Positions 1-8,201 of a DNA stretch of 64,000 nucleotides are shown here, piece after piece; the first letter of the stretch is position 1; each line of letters starts with the position of its first letter. Position numbers and translations under genes: made by a program. Source of the stretch: Streptomyces sp. NRRL S-455 (lineage in GTDB: Bacteria > Actinomycetota > Actinomycetes > Streptomycetales > Streptomycetaceae); the NCBI RefSeq assembly GCF_000717875.1, contig NZ_JOCT01000016.1:62001-126000 (forward strand), in the 5' to 3' direction. The notes under the pieces were generated by a model. The model did not search any database, was not told where the DNA came from, and saw only the letters and a program-made list of their open reading frames with translations.

Positions 1-2
1 AC

Positions 3-869
3 ATCGTGCGGCCGGAGGACCGTATCCGCGCCTTCTCCCTCAACTACTGGGCCATCAACCTCGGCTTCGCGATCTCCTCCATGGCCGCCGGATTCATCGC
101 CGAGGTCAGCTACCTCGCCGGGTTCCTGATCGAGGCGGGGATGACGATGGTCTGCGCGATCGTCGTCTTCCTGAAGCTGCCCGAGTCCAAGCCCGCCGAG
201 GTCGCGACGACGACCGCACGGGACGACTCCGTGGGCCTGGGTACCGTGCTGCGCGACGGGCGCTTCATGAGCGTCGTCGGGCTGTCCTTCCTCGTCGCGT
301 TGATCTTCCAGCAGGCGTCTGTGGGACTGCCGGTGGCGATGGGTGAGGCCGGGTTCACGCCGGCCGAGTACGGCATGGCGGTCGCCGTCAACGGCGTGCT
401 GATCGTCGTACTCCAGATCCCGGTCACGCGGTTCATCGAGCACCGGGATCCGCGGCGGCTGCTCGTCGTCTCGTCGGTCCTCGCGGGGTACGGGTTCGGG
501 CTGACCGCCTTCGCGGGGTCGGTCGGCGTCATCGCCCTCACGGTGTGCGTGTGGACGCTGGCGGAGATCGTCAACGCGCCGACGCAGACGGGCCTCGTCG
601 TCCGGCTGTCCCCGCTGCACGGGCGTGGGCGCTACCAGGGCATGTACACCATGTCCTGGTCCGTCGCGGCCCTCGTCGCCCCGCTCATGTCCGGGTTCGT
701 CATCGACCGGTTCGGCGCTGAGTGGCTGTGGGGGCTGTGCGCCGTGGTCGGAACGGTGGCCGGGCTGGGCTACCACGTGCTGATGCGGCGGCTGCCGGAG
801 GAGGAGGCGCCGACGCCGGTCGAGCCTGACGTGGGCGTGCGGTCGCAGCCGGAGGTCGGTGCGGGGTGA
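3..869 (+). CDS. MFS transporter, 5' end cut by window edge
   Basis: The reading frame is open from the first bases of the window, so the true start lies upstream. About eight hydrophobic membrane segments are visible, separated by short charged loops, with a central hydrophilic loop near residues 55-75 between the two six-helix halves. This is the usual layout of a major facilitator superfamily secondary transporter. The Arg-Pro-Glu-Asp-Arg loop at the very start fits a cytoplasmic loop in the N-terminal half. The C-terminal tail is short and Pro/Glu-rich. The substrate cannot be read from the sequence; a drug or sugar exporter is possible. The family call is fairly safe, the role is not. 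Confidence 0.8.
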   Translation: MVRPEDRIRAFSLNYWAINLGFAISSMAAGFIAEVSYLAGFLIEAGMTMVCAIVVFLKLPESKPAEVATTTARDDSVGLGTVLRDGRFMSVVGLSFLVALIFQQASVGLPVAMGEAGFTPAEYGMAVAVNGVLIVVLQIPVTRFIEHRDPRRLLVVSSVLAGYGFGLTAFAGSVGVIALTVCVWTLAEIVNAPTQTGLVVRLSPLHGRGRYQGMYTMSWSVAALVAPLMSGFVIDRFGAEWLWGLCAVVGTVAGLGYHVLMRRLPEEEAPTPVEPDVGVRSQPEVGAG

Positions 870-1037
870 GCCGAGCCGGAGGCGCGGCCGCCGCCGGCCG
901 CGCCCGGCGTCGGTGGCGAGCGCGACCGGCGGCAGCGGGGTGACGACCTGACCGGCACCTGACCTCACCGGACCGCTACCCGACTCAGCGATCAGGACCC
1001 CGGCCCGGCAACGCCCGGGCGAGGGCCCTGTTCCGTG

Positions 1038-1289
1038 TCACTGCACGATCAGCGGCACCGGATGGATCTCGTCCGCCTTGTGTCCCGCGCGTTCGTGGAT
1101 GCGCTGGACCGCCTCCGCCGAGGGGGCCTCCGAGAGGCAGTAGACCAGGCCGGACTCCGGGTCCGCCCAGGCCTTCTCGAAGTGGACCCGCTCGTCTCCC
1201 TCTATGGCGAGGTCCGCGTTGTGGGCCTCGCGCAGCTGCTCCTCCGTGATGCCCTTCATGCTGTGGTGGACATCCATGAACTTGGCCAT
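1038..1289 (-). CDS. Small nickel-binding ferredoxin-fold protein (DUF4242, SCO4226-like)
   Basis: This 83-residue protein starts MAKFMDVHHSMKGIT. It carries the adjacent HH pair near residue 8, an FEKAW stretch near residue 57, a YCLSEAPSAEAV segment and a C-terminal HERAGHKADEIH block. These features match the small DUF4242 family, whose S. coelicolor member SCO4226 was structurally described as a nickel-binding protein with a ferredoxin-like alpha/beta fold. The His-rich ends are the likely metal ligands. An SD-like AAGGAGG lies just upstream of the start. It sits beside the Cys-rich ORF at 1441-1596, which has the same orientation. A role in nickel storage or sensing is inferred only. Confidence 0.85.
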   Translation of the reverse strand: MAKFMDVHHSMKGITEEQLREAHNADLAIEGDERVHFEKAWADPESGLVYCLSEAPSAEAVQRIHERAGHKADEIHPVPLIVQ

Positions 1290-1440
1290 GACCCCACGCC
1301 TCCTTCCCGGTACGGCGCTGTGTGCCTTGCCTACCTTCCATGGTCCGCCCGCACGGGCACGGAGGCGACCACAGCACAGCAGGGCCCCGGCGACGAAACA
1401 CCACCGGAGCCCTGTCGCATGCCGTACGCGTCCGCCGGCG

Positions 1441-1596
1441 TCAGCCGCACTGGCATGGGCTGCCCGACTGACACCCGCAGCCGCAGCCGGAGCCGCAGCC
1501 GCACGCGGCGATCAGGGGCAGGTTCCTGATCCCGGCGGGCTGCTCGGTCTCGCTCTGCCGCGTGGGGTCGGGCGTGCTGCTCGGGGATTCGGCCAT
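1441..1596 (-). CDS. Cys-rich 51-residue miniprotein
   Basis: An ATG at 1596 is preceded by a strong SD (GAGGAGGG, about four bases before the start), which is why it is chosen over the upstream start at 1629. The first half is Ser/Pro/Glu-rich and unstructured-looking (MAESPSSTPDPTRQSETEQP). After a short hydrophobic stretch (NLPLIAA) comes a tail with seven Cys in about 20 residues, mostly alternating with Gly and ending C-Q-C-G. The family is not recognised. The tail resembles a metallothionein-like or metal-chaperone peptide, and the leader/core look also recalls a modified-peptide precursor. No modification enzyme lies nearby, whereas a nickel-binding protein gene is next door, so metal binding is the better guess. 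Confidence 0.6.
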   Translation of the reverse strand: MAESPSSTPDPTRQSETEQPAGIRNLPLIAACGCGSGCGCGCQSGSPCQCG

Positions 1597-1706
1597 GGGT
1601 CCCTCCTCGGGGCTGGTGCCTGTGCCCATTGGACGCCCGCTCGGCTGGGCGCATCAACGGCGCACTGGGGCGCCCGCGCGCCCGAGGCGAATCCCGCGCG
1701 TCCGGC

Positions 1707-2408
1707 TCAGGCGCCCTCTGACCCCGTCACCGCCTGGATCTCCGGCTGCACGTCCGTCTGGAGCTCGTCGGCGTGCTCGCCCGTCACCAGGTACACCACC
1801 CGCTTGGCGACGGAGACCGCGTGGTCGGCGAAGCGCTCGTAGTAACGGCCCAGCAGCGTGACGTCCACGGCCGTCTCGATGCCGTGCTTCCAGCGGTCGT
1901 CCATCAGGTGCCGGAAGAGGGTGCGGTGCAGCAGGTCCATCTCGTCGTCGTCCTGCTCCAGCTGCAGCGCCAGGTCGACGTCCTTGGTGATGATCACCTC
2001 GGCGGCCTTGGCCATCAGGCGCTGGGCGAGCTGGCCCATCTCCAGGATGGTGGCGTGCAGGTCGCTCGGGACCGCGCGCTCCGGGTAGCGCAGGCGCGCG
2101 AGCTTCGCCACGTGCTGGGCGAGGTCACCGGAGCGCTCCAGGTCGGCCGACATGCGCAGCGACGTGACGACGATCCGCAGGTCCGTCGCCACCGGCTGCT
2201 GCCGCGCCAGCAGGGCTATGGCCCGGGCCTCCAGTTCGTGCTGGAGCTCGTCGACCCTCTGGTCGGCCTCGATGACGTTCTCGGCCAGCTTCAGGTCGGA
2301 GTCGAGGATGGCGGTCGTGGCGCGTCCGATCGCCGACCCGACCAGCCGGGCCATCTCCACCAGACTGTCGCTGATCGAGTCCAGTTCCTCGTGGTACGCG
2401 TCCCGCAT
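1707..2408 (-). CDS. phoU: Phosphate signalling protein PhoU
   Basis: This 233-residue all-helical protein has two PhoU repeats. Each repeat carries the metal-binding E/D-x-x-x-D signature: ERSGD in the first half and ERFAD in the second. The length is normal for the family. PhoU dampens the sensor kinase when phosphate is plentiful and works with the Pst transporter. The start is the ATG at 2408 (MRDAYHEEL). A much longer open frame continues upstream but overlaps the divergent phoR gene antisense and has no PhoU content. It is divergent from phoR-phoP across a shared intergenic region holding a PHO box, so it is probably PhoP-controlled. Confidence 0.95.
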   Translation of the reverse strand: MRDAYHEELDSISDSLVEMARLVGSAIGRATTAILDSDLKLAENVIEADQRVDELQHELEARAIALLARQQPVATDLRIVVTSLRMSADLERSGDLAQHVAKLARLRYPERAVPSDLHATILEMGQLAQRLMAKAAEVIITKDVDLALQLEQDDDEMDLLHRTLFRHLMDDRWKHGIETAVDVTLLGRYYERFADHAVSVAKRVVYLVTGEHADELQTDVQPEIQAVTGSEGA

Positions 2409-2569
2409 CAGGTTCCCTCTCGTGCGTTCAGGTCGGGGGTTCAAGGGCCGGAGCCCGCCGGACGGCCGGCGGCACGCCCACCGGACAACCAGCGGTACGA
2501 CCGTCGTATCACCAACGGTCCGAACCCCACGCTCCCACGATCCGCCCCGTACGCGTCCGTTTCCGGCAT

Positions 2570-2602
2570 CCCAAATGAACCAATACTGGCTCCAAGGTGA
2601 AC
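2570..2602 (-). promoter_or_regulatory. PHO box: three 11-nt direct-repeat units
   Basis: Read on the minus strand, units start at 2602 (GTTCACCTTGG), 2591 (degenerate, AGCCAGTATTG) and 2580 (GTTCATTTGGG), exactly 11 nt apart. The outer two match the Streptomyces PhoP-binding direct-repeat consensus, which begins GTTCACC. The site lies between divergent phoU and phoR, the classical location of PhoP autoregulation. Confidence 0.8.
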
Positions 2603-2675
2603 TCTGGGCGACGAGTGTTCGAGCTGGCAGTCCGACGGCTGTGGAGGGTGCCCGACCCATGCCTAACCTGGGTGC

Positions 2676-3968
2676 ATGGACGTGAACGCGGCGGTCGCCG
2701 CAGCGGCAGCGATCGCCGGGGTGCTCACCGGCGTCATCGCCATGCTGGCGTTCCGCTGGAGTGAGCGCGAGCAGAAGCGCCCCACACGTACCTCCCTGCA
2801 CACGGACCCGGTGCTGCCACCGGGCGTGGACACCGTCCTGTCGGTCCTCAGGTCCTCCGCCGTCGTCCTCGACGAGGCGGACACCGTGGTCAAGGCCAGC
2901 TCGGCGGCGTACGCCCTCGGTCTGGTCCGCGGCGGCAAGCTCGCGGTCGAGCCGATGCTGCAGATGGCCCGGGACACCCGGCGCGACGGGGAGATACGCC
3001 AGGTCGAGCTGGACCTGCCACGGCGCGGCACCGGACGCGGAGAGGCCCTGGCCGTCTCCGCGCGGGTCGCGCCGCTCGGCTCCCGGCTGGTGCTGCTGCT
3101 CGTGGAGGACCTGACCGAGGCCCGCCGCATAGAGGCGGTCCGGCGCGACTTCGTCGCCAATGTGAGCCACGAGCTGAAGACGCCCGTCGGCGCCCTCTCG
3201 CTGCTCTCCGAGGCCGTCATGGACGCCTCCGACGACCCCGAGGCCGTGCAGCGGTTCGCCGGGCGCATGCAGATCGAGGCGACCCGGCTCACCAGCCTGG
3301 TGCAGGAGCTCATCGACCTGTCGCGGGTGCAGAACGACGATCCGCTGGAGGACGCCGAGCCCGTCCGCGTCGACGAACTGGTCGCCGAGGCCATCGACCG
3401 CTGCCGGCACCAGGCCGGCACGAAAGAGATCACCATGGCCGCGGGGGGCACCGCCGACCTGCACGTGTGGGGTAACCGCGGCCAGCTCGCCGCCGCGCTC
3501 GGCAACCTCGTCGAGAACGCCGTCAACTACTCGCCCGCCCGCACCCGCGTCGGCATAGCGGCCCGCAGGGTGAACGCCGCCGGCGGCGAGCACATCGAGA
3601 TAGCCGTCACCGACCAGGGCATCGGCATCTCCGACAAGGACAAGGAGCGCATCTTCGAGCGCTTCTACCGTGTCGACCCGGCCCGCTCCCGTGCCACGGG
3701 CGGTACGGGACTGGGCCTGGCGATCGTGAAGCACGTGGCCGCCTCGCACGGCGGGGAGGTCACGGTGTGGAGCGCCGAAGGCCAGGGCTCCACCTTCACC
3801 CTGCGGCTGCCGGAGGCCGGTGCGGCCCGCGACCGCGCACATCAGCAGCCCGCCCGGGACGAACGCGCAGGAAGCGCGGGCCTCGACGAGGAGGCCGGGC
3901 GGTCCACCCCTCAATCCCCCGAATCGAACGCGTACGAAACGCTTCCCGCCCCGGAGGTCCTTCCGTGA
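2676..3968 (+). CDS. phoR: Phosphate sensor histidine kinase PhoR
   Basis: This 430-residue membrane kinase has one N-terminal membrane helix (about residues 5-26), a PAS-like region (about 50-150), the dimerisation/phospho-acceptor motif NVSHELKTP with His near residue 165, and an HATPase domain with N box NLVENAVNYS, DQGIGISDKD and GTGLGLAIVKH near residue 342. The tail is polar and disordered. It phosphorylates PhoP under phosphate limitation. The stop overlaps the phoP GTG start, so the two are translationally coupled. No SD precedes the ATG; instead a -10-like TAACCT ends six bases before it, so a leaderless mRNA is likely. The PHO box lies about 75 bp upstream. Confidence 0.95.
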   Translation: MDVNAAVAAAAAIAGVLTGVIAMLAFRWSEREQKRPTRTSLHTDPVLPPGVDTVLSVLRSSAVVLDEADTVVKASSAAYALGLVRGGKLAVEPMLQMARDTRRDGEIRQVELDLPRRGTGRGEALAVSARVAPLGSRLVLLLVEDLTEARRIEAVRRDFVANVSHELKTPVGALSLLSEAVMDASDDPEAVQRFAGRMQIEATRLTSLVQELIDLSRVQNDDPLEDAEPVRVDELVAEAIDRCRHQAGTKEITMAAGGTADLHVWGNRGQLAAALGNLVENAVNYSPARTRVGIAARRVNAAGGEHIEIAVTDQGIGISDKDKERIFERFYRVDPARSRATGGTGLGLAIVKHVAASHGGEVTVWSAEGQGSTFTLRLPEAGAARDRAHQQPARDERAGSAGLDEEAGRSTPQSPESNAYETLPAPEVLP

Positions 3969-4645
3969 CCCGTGTGCTCGTCGTCGAGGACGAGGAGTCC
4001 TTCTCCGACGCCCTGTCGTACATGCTCCGCAAGGAGGGCTTCGAGGTCGCCGTCGCGACCACCGGGCCCGACGGACTCGACGAGTTCGAGCGCAACGGCG
4101 CCGACCTCGTCCTTCTCGACCTGATGCTGCCCGGCCTGCCGGGCACCGAGGTCTGCCGCCAGCTGCGCGGCCGCTCCAACGTCCCCGTCATCATGGTGAC
4201 CGCCAAGGACAGTGAGATCGACAAGGTCGTCGGGCTGGAGATAGGAGCCGACGACTACGTCACCAAGCCGTTCTCCTCGCGCGAGCTGGTCGCCCGGATC
4301 CGGGCCGTGCTGCGCCGCCGCGGCGAGCCGGAGGAGGTGACCCCGGCCGCGCTGGAGGCCGGCCCGGTCCGGATGGACGTGGACCGGCACGTGGTCACCG
4401 TCGGCGGCACCAAGATCGACCTGCCGCTGAAGGAGTTCGACCTGCTGGAGATGCTGCTGCGCAACGCCGGCCGGGTGCTGACCCGGATGCAGCTCATCGA
4501 CCGGGTCTGGGGCGCCGACTACGTCGGTGACACCAAGACCCTCGACGTCCACGTCAAGCGCCTGCGCGCCAAGATCGAGCCGGACCCGGGCGCCCCGCGC
4601 TACCTGGTGACGGTGCGCGGCCTGGGCTACAAGTTCGAGCCGTAG
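3965..4645 (+). CDS. phoP: Phosphate response regulator PhoP (OmpR family)
   Basis: The receiver domain occupies residues 1-120, with an acidic cluster (VVEDEE), phospho-acceptor Asp near residue 52 (VLLDLMLPG), and the conserved Thr and Lys in MVTAKD and VTKPF (Lys about 101). A winged-helix DNA-binding domain follows (about 130-226), ending VTVRGLGYKFEP as in OmpR/PhoB proteins. The GTG start overlaps the phoR stop (GTGA) and is preceded by a GGAGG SD. The length of 226 is normal. It is the master regulator of phosphate scavenging and of many antibiotic pathways in Streptomyces, and is probably autoregulated through the PHO box upstream of phoR. Confidence 0.95.
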   Translation: MTRVLVVEDEESFSDALSYMLRKEGFEVAVATTGPDGLDEFERNGADLVLLDLMLPGLPGTEVCRQLRGRSNVPVIMVTAKDSEIDKVVGLEIGADDYVTKPFSSRELVARIRAVLRRRGEPEEVTPAALEAGPVRMDVDRHVVTVGGTKIDLPLKEFDLLEMLLRNAGRVLTRMQLIDRVWGADYVGDTKTLDVHVKRLRAKIEPDPGAPRYLVTVRGLGYKFEP

Positions 4646-4692
4646 GCCGACGCCGTAGGGCGAGGCCGGAGGACGCGCCGCACGACGGCAAC

Positions 4693-4734
4693 GCGAAGGG
4701 CGGGACCCCTCGGAGGAGGGGTCCCGCCCTTCGC
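4693..4734. terminator. Bidirectional terminator hairpin
   Basis: A perfect 18-bp inverted repeat has arms at 4693-4710 and 4717-4734 and a 6-nt loop. It lies between the 3' ends of convergent phoP and the lipoprotein gene, so it can serve both. Confidence 0.85.
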
Positions 4735-4747
4735 GCTCTACGACGGC

Positions 4748-5422
4748 TCAGTGACCGGCGCCGCCCGTCGCGCTCGCGGACGCGGCGTCGGTCGGCGTGG
4801 CCGGCGACTCGTGGCCGCCCGGCGTCTCGCCGGCGGCGGGGCTCCCGGCCGGCGATTCCGAGGCGCCCTCGGCCGGGGAGCCGGACGGGGACGCGCCCGG
4901 CGCGGCCGGGACCTCGGTCGGGCCCCACTCTTCGAAGTAGTGCTTGGCGGGGACGACGAACGCCCGCAGGCTCACGTCACCGGTCTTGCTGAAGGTGAAG
5001 GTGACCTTCTGGGCGTTGCCGTCCTGGACCGCCTCACGGCTGCTCGGCAGCGTGGCCGTGGCGTTGTCCTTGCCGCCGAGGATCAGTGAACCGCCGGCCG
5101 GAATGCTCAGGCTGCCGCCCTTGGCCGGCTTGAGCTCGGCCTTCTTGCCGGTGCCCGGGAGCGTGATGGACTCCAGGGTCTCGGCGGTGCTGCCGGAGTT
5201 GAAGAAGGTGGCGGAGATCGCGGCCGGGCCGGTCGACTCGAGGTCGGGCTGCGTGATCACGATCGCGTTCTGGATCTTGATGTCGCCGACGCTCGTGGCC
5301 GCGTTGTCCGGCTTGATCTCCAGGGTCTGGGCGTTGTTGCCGGCACCGCACGCGGCGAGCGAGGCGATGGAGAACGCGATGGTCGCAGCGGCGAGGGCGC
5401 CGCGTCGAAGGCTGCTGCTCAC
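4748..5422 (-). CDS. DUF461-like secreted lipoprotein
   Basis: The protein has 224 residues from a GTG start at 5422, with an SD (GGAG) about 11 nt upstream. A lipoprotein signal peptide ends at the lipobox LAAC, with Cys near residue 25. A beta-rich domain (about residues 30-155) follows; its pattern of short strands (IKIQNAIVI, ISATFFNSG, GSLILGG) resembles the DUF461/PCuAC copper-chaperone fold. The Met/His ligand motif of true PCuAC proteins is not evident, so metal binding is doubtful. The C-terminal 60 residues are Pro/Ser/Gly/Ala low complexity. It is anchored outside the membrane; function unknown. Confidence 0.75.
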   Translation of the reverse strand: MSSSLRRGALAAATIAFSIASLAACGAGNNAQTLEIKPDNAATSVGDIKIQNAIVITQPDLESTGPAAISATFFNSGSTAETLESITLPGTGKKAELKPAKGGSLSIPAGGSLILGGKDNATATLPSSREAVQDGNAQKVTFTFSKTGDVSLRAFVVPAKHYFEEWGPTEVPAAPGASPSGSPAEGASESPAGSPAAGETPGGHESPATPTDAASASATGGAGH

Positions 5423-6002
5423 GGCGGCGGCAACTCCTTGACTCGAGCGGAGCGGCCGATAAAGCCGCCCTAAGTGTCTGTCAGCGTGCCTCAGGTTACC
5501 GAGCCGTCCCCGCACCGCCGCACCCGACCCCCCGGCACCACGGGTCCCGCCGGAGTCAGAAGTGACGGCGACTCCACATTGGCGGGTGCTCGTCCGGCAT
5601 TCACATAAGAAGCAGGGACGACAGCGCGGATTTCCGTGGAGGAATGCGCGGACCACCCGGGAATTGATCACCGAGGACCCGTCCGGCCGCCTCGTGATCA
5701 ATTCCGGATTCGGCCGGAACCCGGGTGGGGCCGCCGAACGGAGTAGCGGAAGTCGATCACATGGAACCAGACATATCGGGATGTTTCGCCCTTCGACTGA
5801 GGCCCCGGATGTGTGTAACGTACGCGTTTCTTCCACCCCGGAGAGCCGCTCCGACCTGCGAATACCTTCTTCCACTCCCTGTCCGAAGCACGTTCCTGTC
5901 GGAGTTGTCAAGCCCCGAGATGCGCCCTGACCTGCGAAAACGCCATTCAGAAGCCGCCGTATCCGTGTTACTCTGGATAGCCACGGAAGGGGTACCTGTC
6001 AC
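5423..6002. other. 580-bp intergenic region upstream of carD
   Basis: No convincing gene is visible; the short frames here lack start sites and coding bias. It is locally richer in A/T than its flanks. It holds the imperfect hairpin at 5657-5707 and, close to carD, a plausible -10 region (TACTCT or GGATAG around 5969-5980). It probably carries promoters for carD and for the divergent lipoprotein gene. Confidence 0.55.
5657..5707. repeat. Long imperfect inverted repeat
   Basis: Arms at 5657-5676 and 5690-5707 pair over 18 bp with two extra bases in the left arm; each arm contains GAATTGATCA-type sequence. The loop is about 13 nt. No T-tract follows, and it is not next to a gene end, so it is either a regulatory palindrome or an RNA structure in a leader. 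Confidence 0.7.
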
Positions 6003-6485
6003 ATGACGTTCAAGGTTGGCGACACCGTGGTCTATCCCCATCACGGGGCCGCGCTGATCGAGGCCATCGAAACTCGCCAGATCAAAGGCGTGGACAAGAC
6101 CTACTTGGTGCTGAAGGTCGCCCAGGGCGACCTGACGGTGCGTGTGCCAGCGGACAATGCGGAGTTCGTCGGCGTGCGTGATGTGGTCGGTCAGGACGGG
6201 CTGGACCGGGTCTTCGAGGTGCTGCGCGCACCGTACGCCGAGGAGCCCACGAACTGGTCCCGTCGATACAAGGCAAACCTGGAGAAGCTCGCCTCCGGTG
6301 ATGTCATCAAGGTCGCGGAAGTGGTGCGTGACCTGTGGCGTCGTGAGCGTGAGCGCGGACTCTCCGCCGGTGAGAAGCGCATGCTCGCCAAGGCCCGCCA
6401 GATTCTGGTGAGCGAGCTCGCGCTCGCGGAGAACACCAACGAGGACAAGGCCGAGGCCCTGCTCGACGAGGTTCTCGCCTCCTGA
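6003..6485 (+). CDS. carD: CarD-family RNA polymerase-binding regulator
   Basis: This 160-residue protein starts [17 protein letters not shown], the typical opening of the CarD/TRCF RNAP-interaction domain (residues 1-60). A helical C-terminal DNA-contacting domain follows, with a conserved Trp in [13 protein letters not shown] near residue 113, equivalent to the Trp that props open the promoter bubble in mycobacterial CarD. It stabilises the open complex at many promoters, rRNA promoters included. It lies upstream of ispD-ispF, a common actinobacterial order. A purine-rich SD (GGAAGGGG) lies about 10 nt before the ATG. Confidence 0.95.
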   Translation: MTFKVGDTVVYPHHGAALIEAIETRQIKGVDKTYLVLKVAQGDLTVRVPADNAEFVGVRDVVGQDGLDRVFEVLRAPYAEEPTNWSRRYKANLEKLASGDVIKVAEVVRDLWRRERERGLSAGEKRMLAKARQILVSELALAENTNEDKAEALLDEVLAS

Positions 6486-6810
6486 GGCGAAACCTGTCGC
6501 TCAGAACACCGCTGATCAACCAGCACTCTGCTGATCAACGCTGATCGCGCCTCTGCACATCGAAATGCCGCGGTGCCCGATGACGATTTCCCTGTCGCCG
6601 GGCGCTGCGGCATGTTCGCACTCGGACGCCGAATACACCGTCCATGCCGGATGTGTTATCACTCACGATCCGGTACTTGCGTACGTGGCGTGCCGGGCCC
6701 GGGCAGCCGGCTCGACCAGCGTCACGGAAGGGTCCGGTCGAGCGCGTCGCGCCCGGCACTCCTCCAGGCCATACCCACGCCAGGCCAGCACACAAACCTG
6801 ACAGGAACCG
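6486..6810. other. 325-bp spacer between carD and ispD
   Basis: No gene is supported here. Three closely spaced copies of GCTGATC occur (6512-6521, 6531-6540, 6541-6547), the first two as the 10-mer GCTGATCAAC. The rest is ordinary intergenic sequence leading to an AGGA-type SD before ispD. Confidence 0.5.
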
Positions 6811-7575
6811 ATGTCTGACGATTCGCGCCCCTCGCCGCCGGCCGGCCCCGCGGCGGCCCGCACGGCAGCGGTGATCCCAGCCGCCGGCCGTGGTGTACGG
6901 CTCGGCCCGGGCGCCCCCAAGGCGCTCCGCGCGCTGGGCGGCACCCCCATGCTCATCCACGCGATCCGCGCCATGGCGGCCTCCCGCGCCGTCTCCCTGG
7001 TCGTCGTCGTGGCCCCGCCGGACGGCGCCGCCGAGGTCAGGTCGCTCCTCGACACGCACGCGCTGCCCGAGCGGACCGACTTCCTCGTCGTACCGGGCGG
7101 GCGGAGCCGCCAGGAGTCCGTGAAGCTCGGCCTGGACGCGCTGCCGCCCGGCCACGACATCGTGCTGGTGCACGACGCGGCCCGGCCGCTGGTGCCGGTG
7201 GACACCGTCGACGCCGTGATCGAGGCCGTGCGCGAGGGCGCCCCCGCCGTGGTCCCGGCGCTGCCGCTCGCCGACACCGTCAAGCAGGTCGAGCCCGCCC
7301 GGGCGCCCGGCGAGCCCGAGCCGGTCGTCGCCACGCCGGAGCGTGCGCGGCTGCGGGCGGTGCAGACGCCGCAGGGCTTCGACCGGGAGACGCTGGTGCG
7401 CGCGCACGAGACCGTCACCGGGGACGTCACCGACGACGCCGGCATGGTCGAGCAGCTCGGCCTCACCGTCGTGGCCGTCCCCGGCCACGAGGAGGCCTTC
7501 AAGGTCACCCGCCCCCTGGACCTGGTCCTCGCCGAGGCGGTCCTGGCCCGCAGGAGGCTCAACGATGGTTTCTGA
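6811..7575 (+). CDS. ispD: 2-C-methyl-D-erythritol 4-phosphate cytidylyltransferase
   Basis: IspD catalyses the third step of the MEP isoprenoid pathway, joining CTP and MEP to CDP-ME. The nucleotide-binding loop AAGRGVRLG-(x)4-KALRALGG appears at residues 27-45, then [24 protein letters not shown] and [10 protein letters not shown], all family signatures. The length of 254 is slightly above average because of an N-terminal Ser/Pro/Ala extension of about 25 residues. The stop overlaps the ispF start by 11 nt, so ispD and ispF are coupled. Confidence 0.95.
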   Translation: MSDDSRPSPPAGPAAARTAAVIPAAGRGVRLGPGAPKALRALGGTPMLIHAIRAMAASRAVSLVVVVAPPDGAAEVRSLLDTHALPERTDFLVVPGGRSRQESVKLGLDALPPGHDIVLVHDAARPLVPVDTVDAVIEAVREGAPAVVPALPLADTVKQVEPARAPGEPEPVVATPERARLRAVQTPQGFDRETLVRAHETVTGDVTDDAGMVEQLGLTVVAVPGHEEAFKVTRPLDLVLAEAVLARRRLNDGF

Positions 7576-8071
7576 CCCGTCCCCGCAGGAGCCCCTGCTG
7601 CCCCAGGTCGGCATCGGCACCGACATCCACGCCTTCGAGGAGGGGCGCGAGCTGTGGTGCGCCGGCCTGAAGTGGGAGGGCGAGGGCCCGGGCCTGGCCG
7701 GCCACTCCGACGCGGACGTCGTCGCGCACGCCGCCTGCAACGCGCTCTTCTCGGCGGCCGGACTGGGTGACCTCGGGCAGCACTTCGGCACGGGGCGGCC
7801 CGAGTGGTCGGGCGCCTCCGGAGTCGCACTGCTGACGGAGGCGGCCCGGATCGTCCGCGAGGCGGGCTTCCGGATCGGCAACATCGCCGTCCAGGTGGTG
7901 GGTCCCCGCCCGAAGATCGGGAAACGCCGGGACGAGGCCCAGAAGATCCTTTCGGAGGCGGCGGGAGCACCCGTTTCCGTGTCGGGCGCGACCACGGACG
8001 GCCTGGGCTTCCCCGGACGCGAGGAGGGCCTCATGGCGGTGGCGACGGCCTTGGTCGTAAGGACGCGGTGA
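7565..8071 (+). CDS. ispF: 2-C-methyl-D-erythritol 2,4-cyclodiphosphate synthase
   Basis: IspF cyclises CDP-ME 2-phosphate in the MEP pathway. Zinc-binding residues lie in GIGTDIHAF (Asp, His) and in [13 protein letters not shown] (His). The C-terminal signature is [18 protein letters not shown]. The 168 residues match the family. The ATG at 7565 lies inside the last codons of ispD, the usual coupling of these two consecutive enzymes. The MEP pathway is the sole isoprenoid route in most streptomycetes, so the gene is probably essential. Confidence 0.95.
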   Translation: MVSDPSPQEPLLPQVGIGTDIHAFEEGRELWCAGLKWEGEGPGLAGHSDADVVAHAACNALFSAAGLGDLGQHFGTGRPEWSGASGVALLTEAARIVREAGFRIGNIAVQVVGPRPKIGKRRDEAQKILSEAAGAPVSVSGATTDGLGFPGREEGLMAVATALVVRTR

Positions 8072-8083
8072 CCGGCCCGACTC

Positions 8084-8140
8084 CTCAAGGGGTGCGGGGC
8101 CGTGCCTGACATGCGGCTCGGCCGCGTGGGCGCGACCGGC
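8084..8140. repeat. Interspersed palindromic repeat, copy 1
   Basis: Read on the minus strand, it contains GTCGCGCCCACGCGG, a palindromic GAGCCGC segment and a downstream GCCCCGCACCCCT. The same arrangement recurs at 12579-12630 (minus), 24871-24947 (plus), 33041-33100 (plus) and, shortened, at 40702-40750 (plus). Confidence 0.6.
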
Positions 8141-8201
8141 TCACGCGGCGCCGCACCCGATACGTTCCCGTACACCCCCCACGGCCTACTACCCTGGTCC
8201 C

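Noticed and set aside
1441..1596. Calling the Cys-rich ORF a lanthipeptide or other modified-peptide precursor
   Set aside because: No modification, transport or protease gene nearby; a metal-binding role fits its neighbour better.
2409..3914. N-terminal extension of phoU across the phoR gene
   Set aside because: Frame is antisense to a clear kinase; phoU starts at 2408 and has normal length there.
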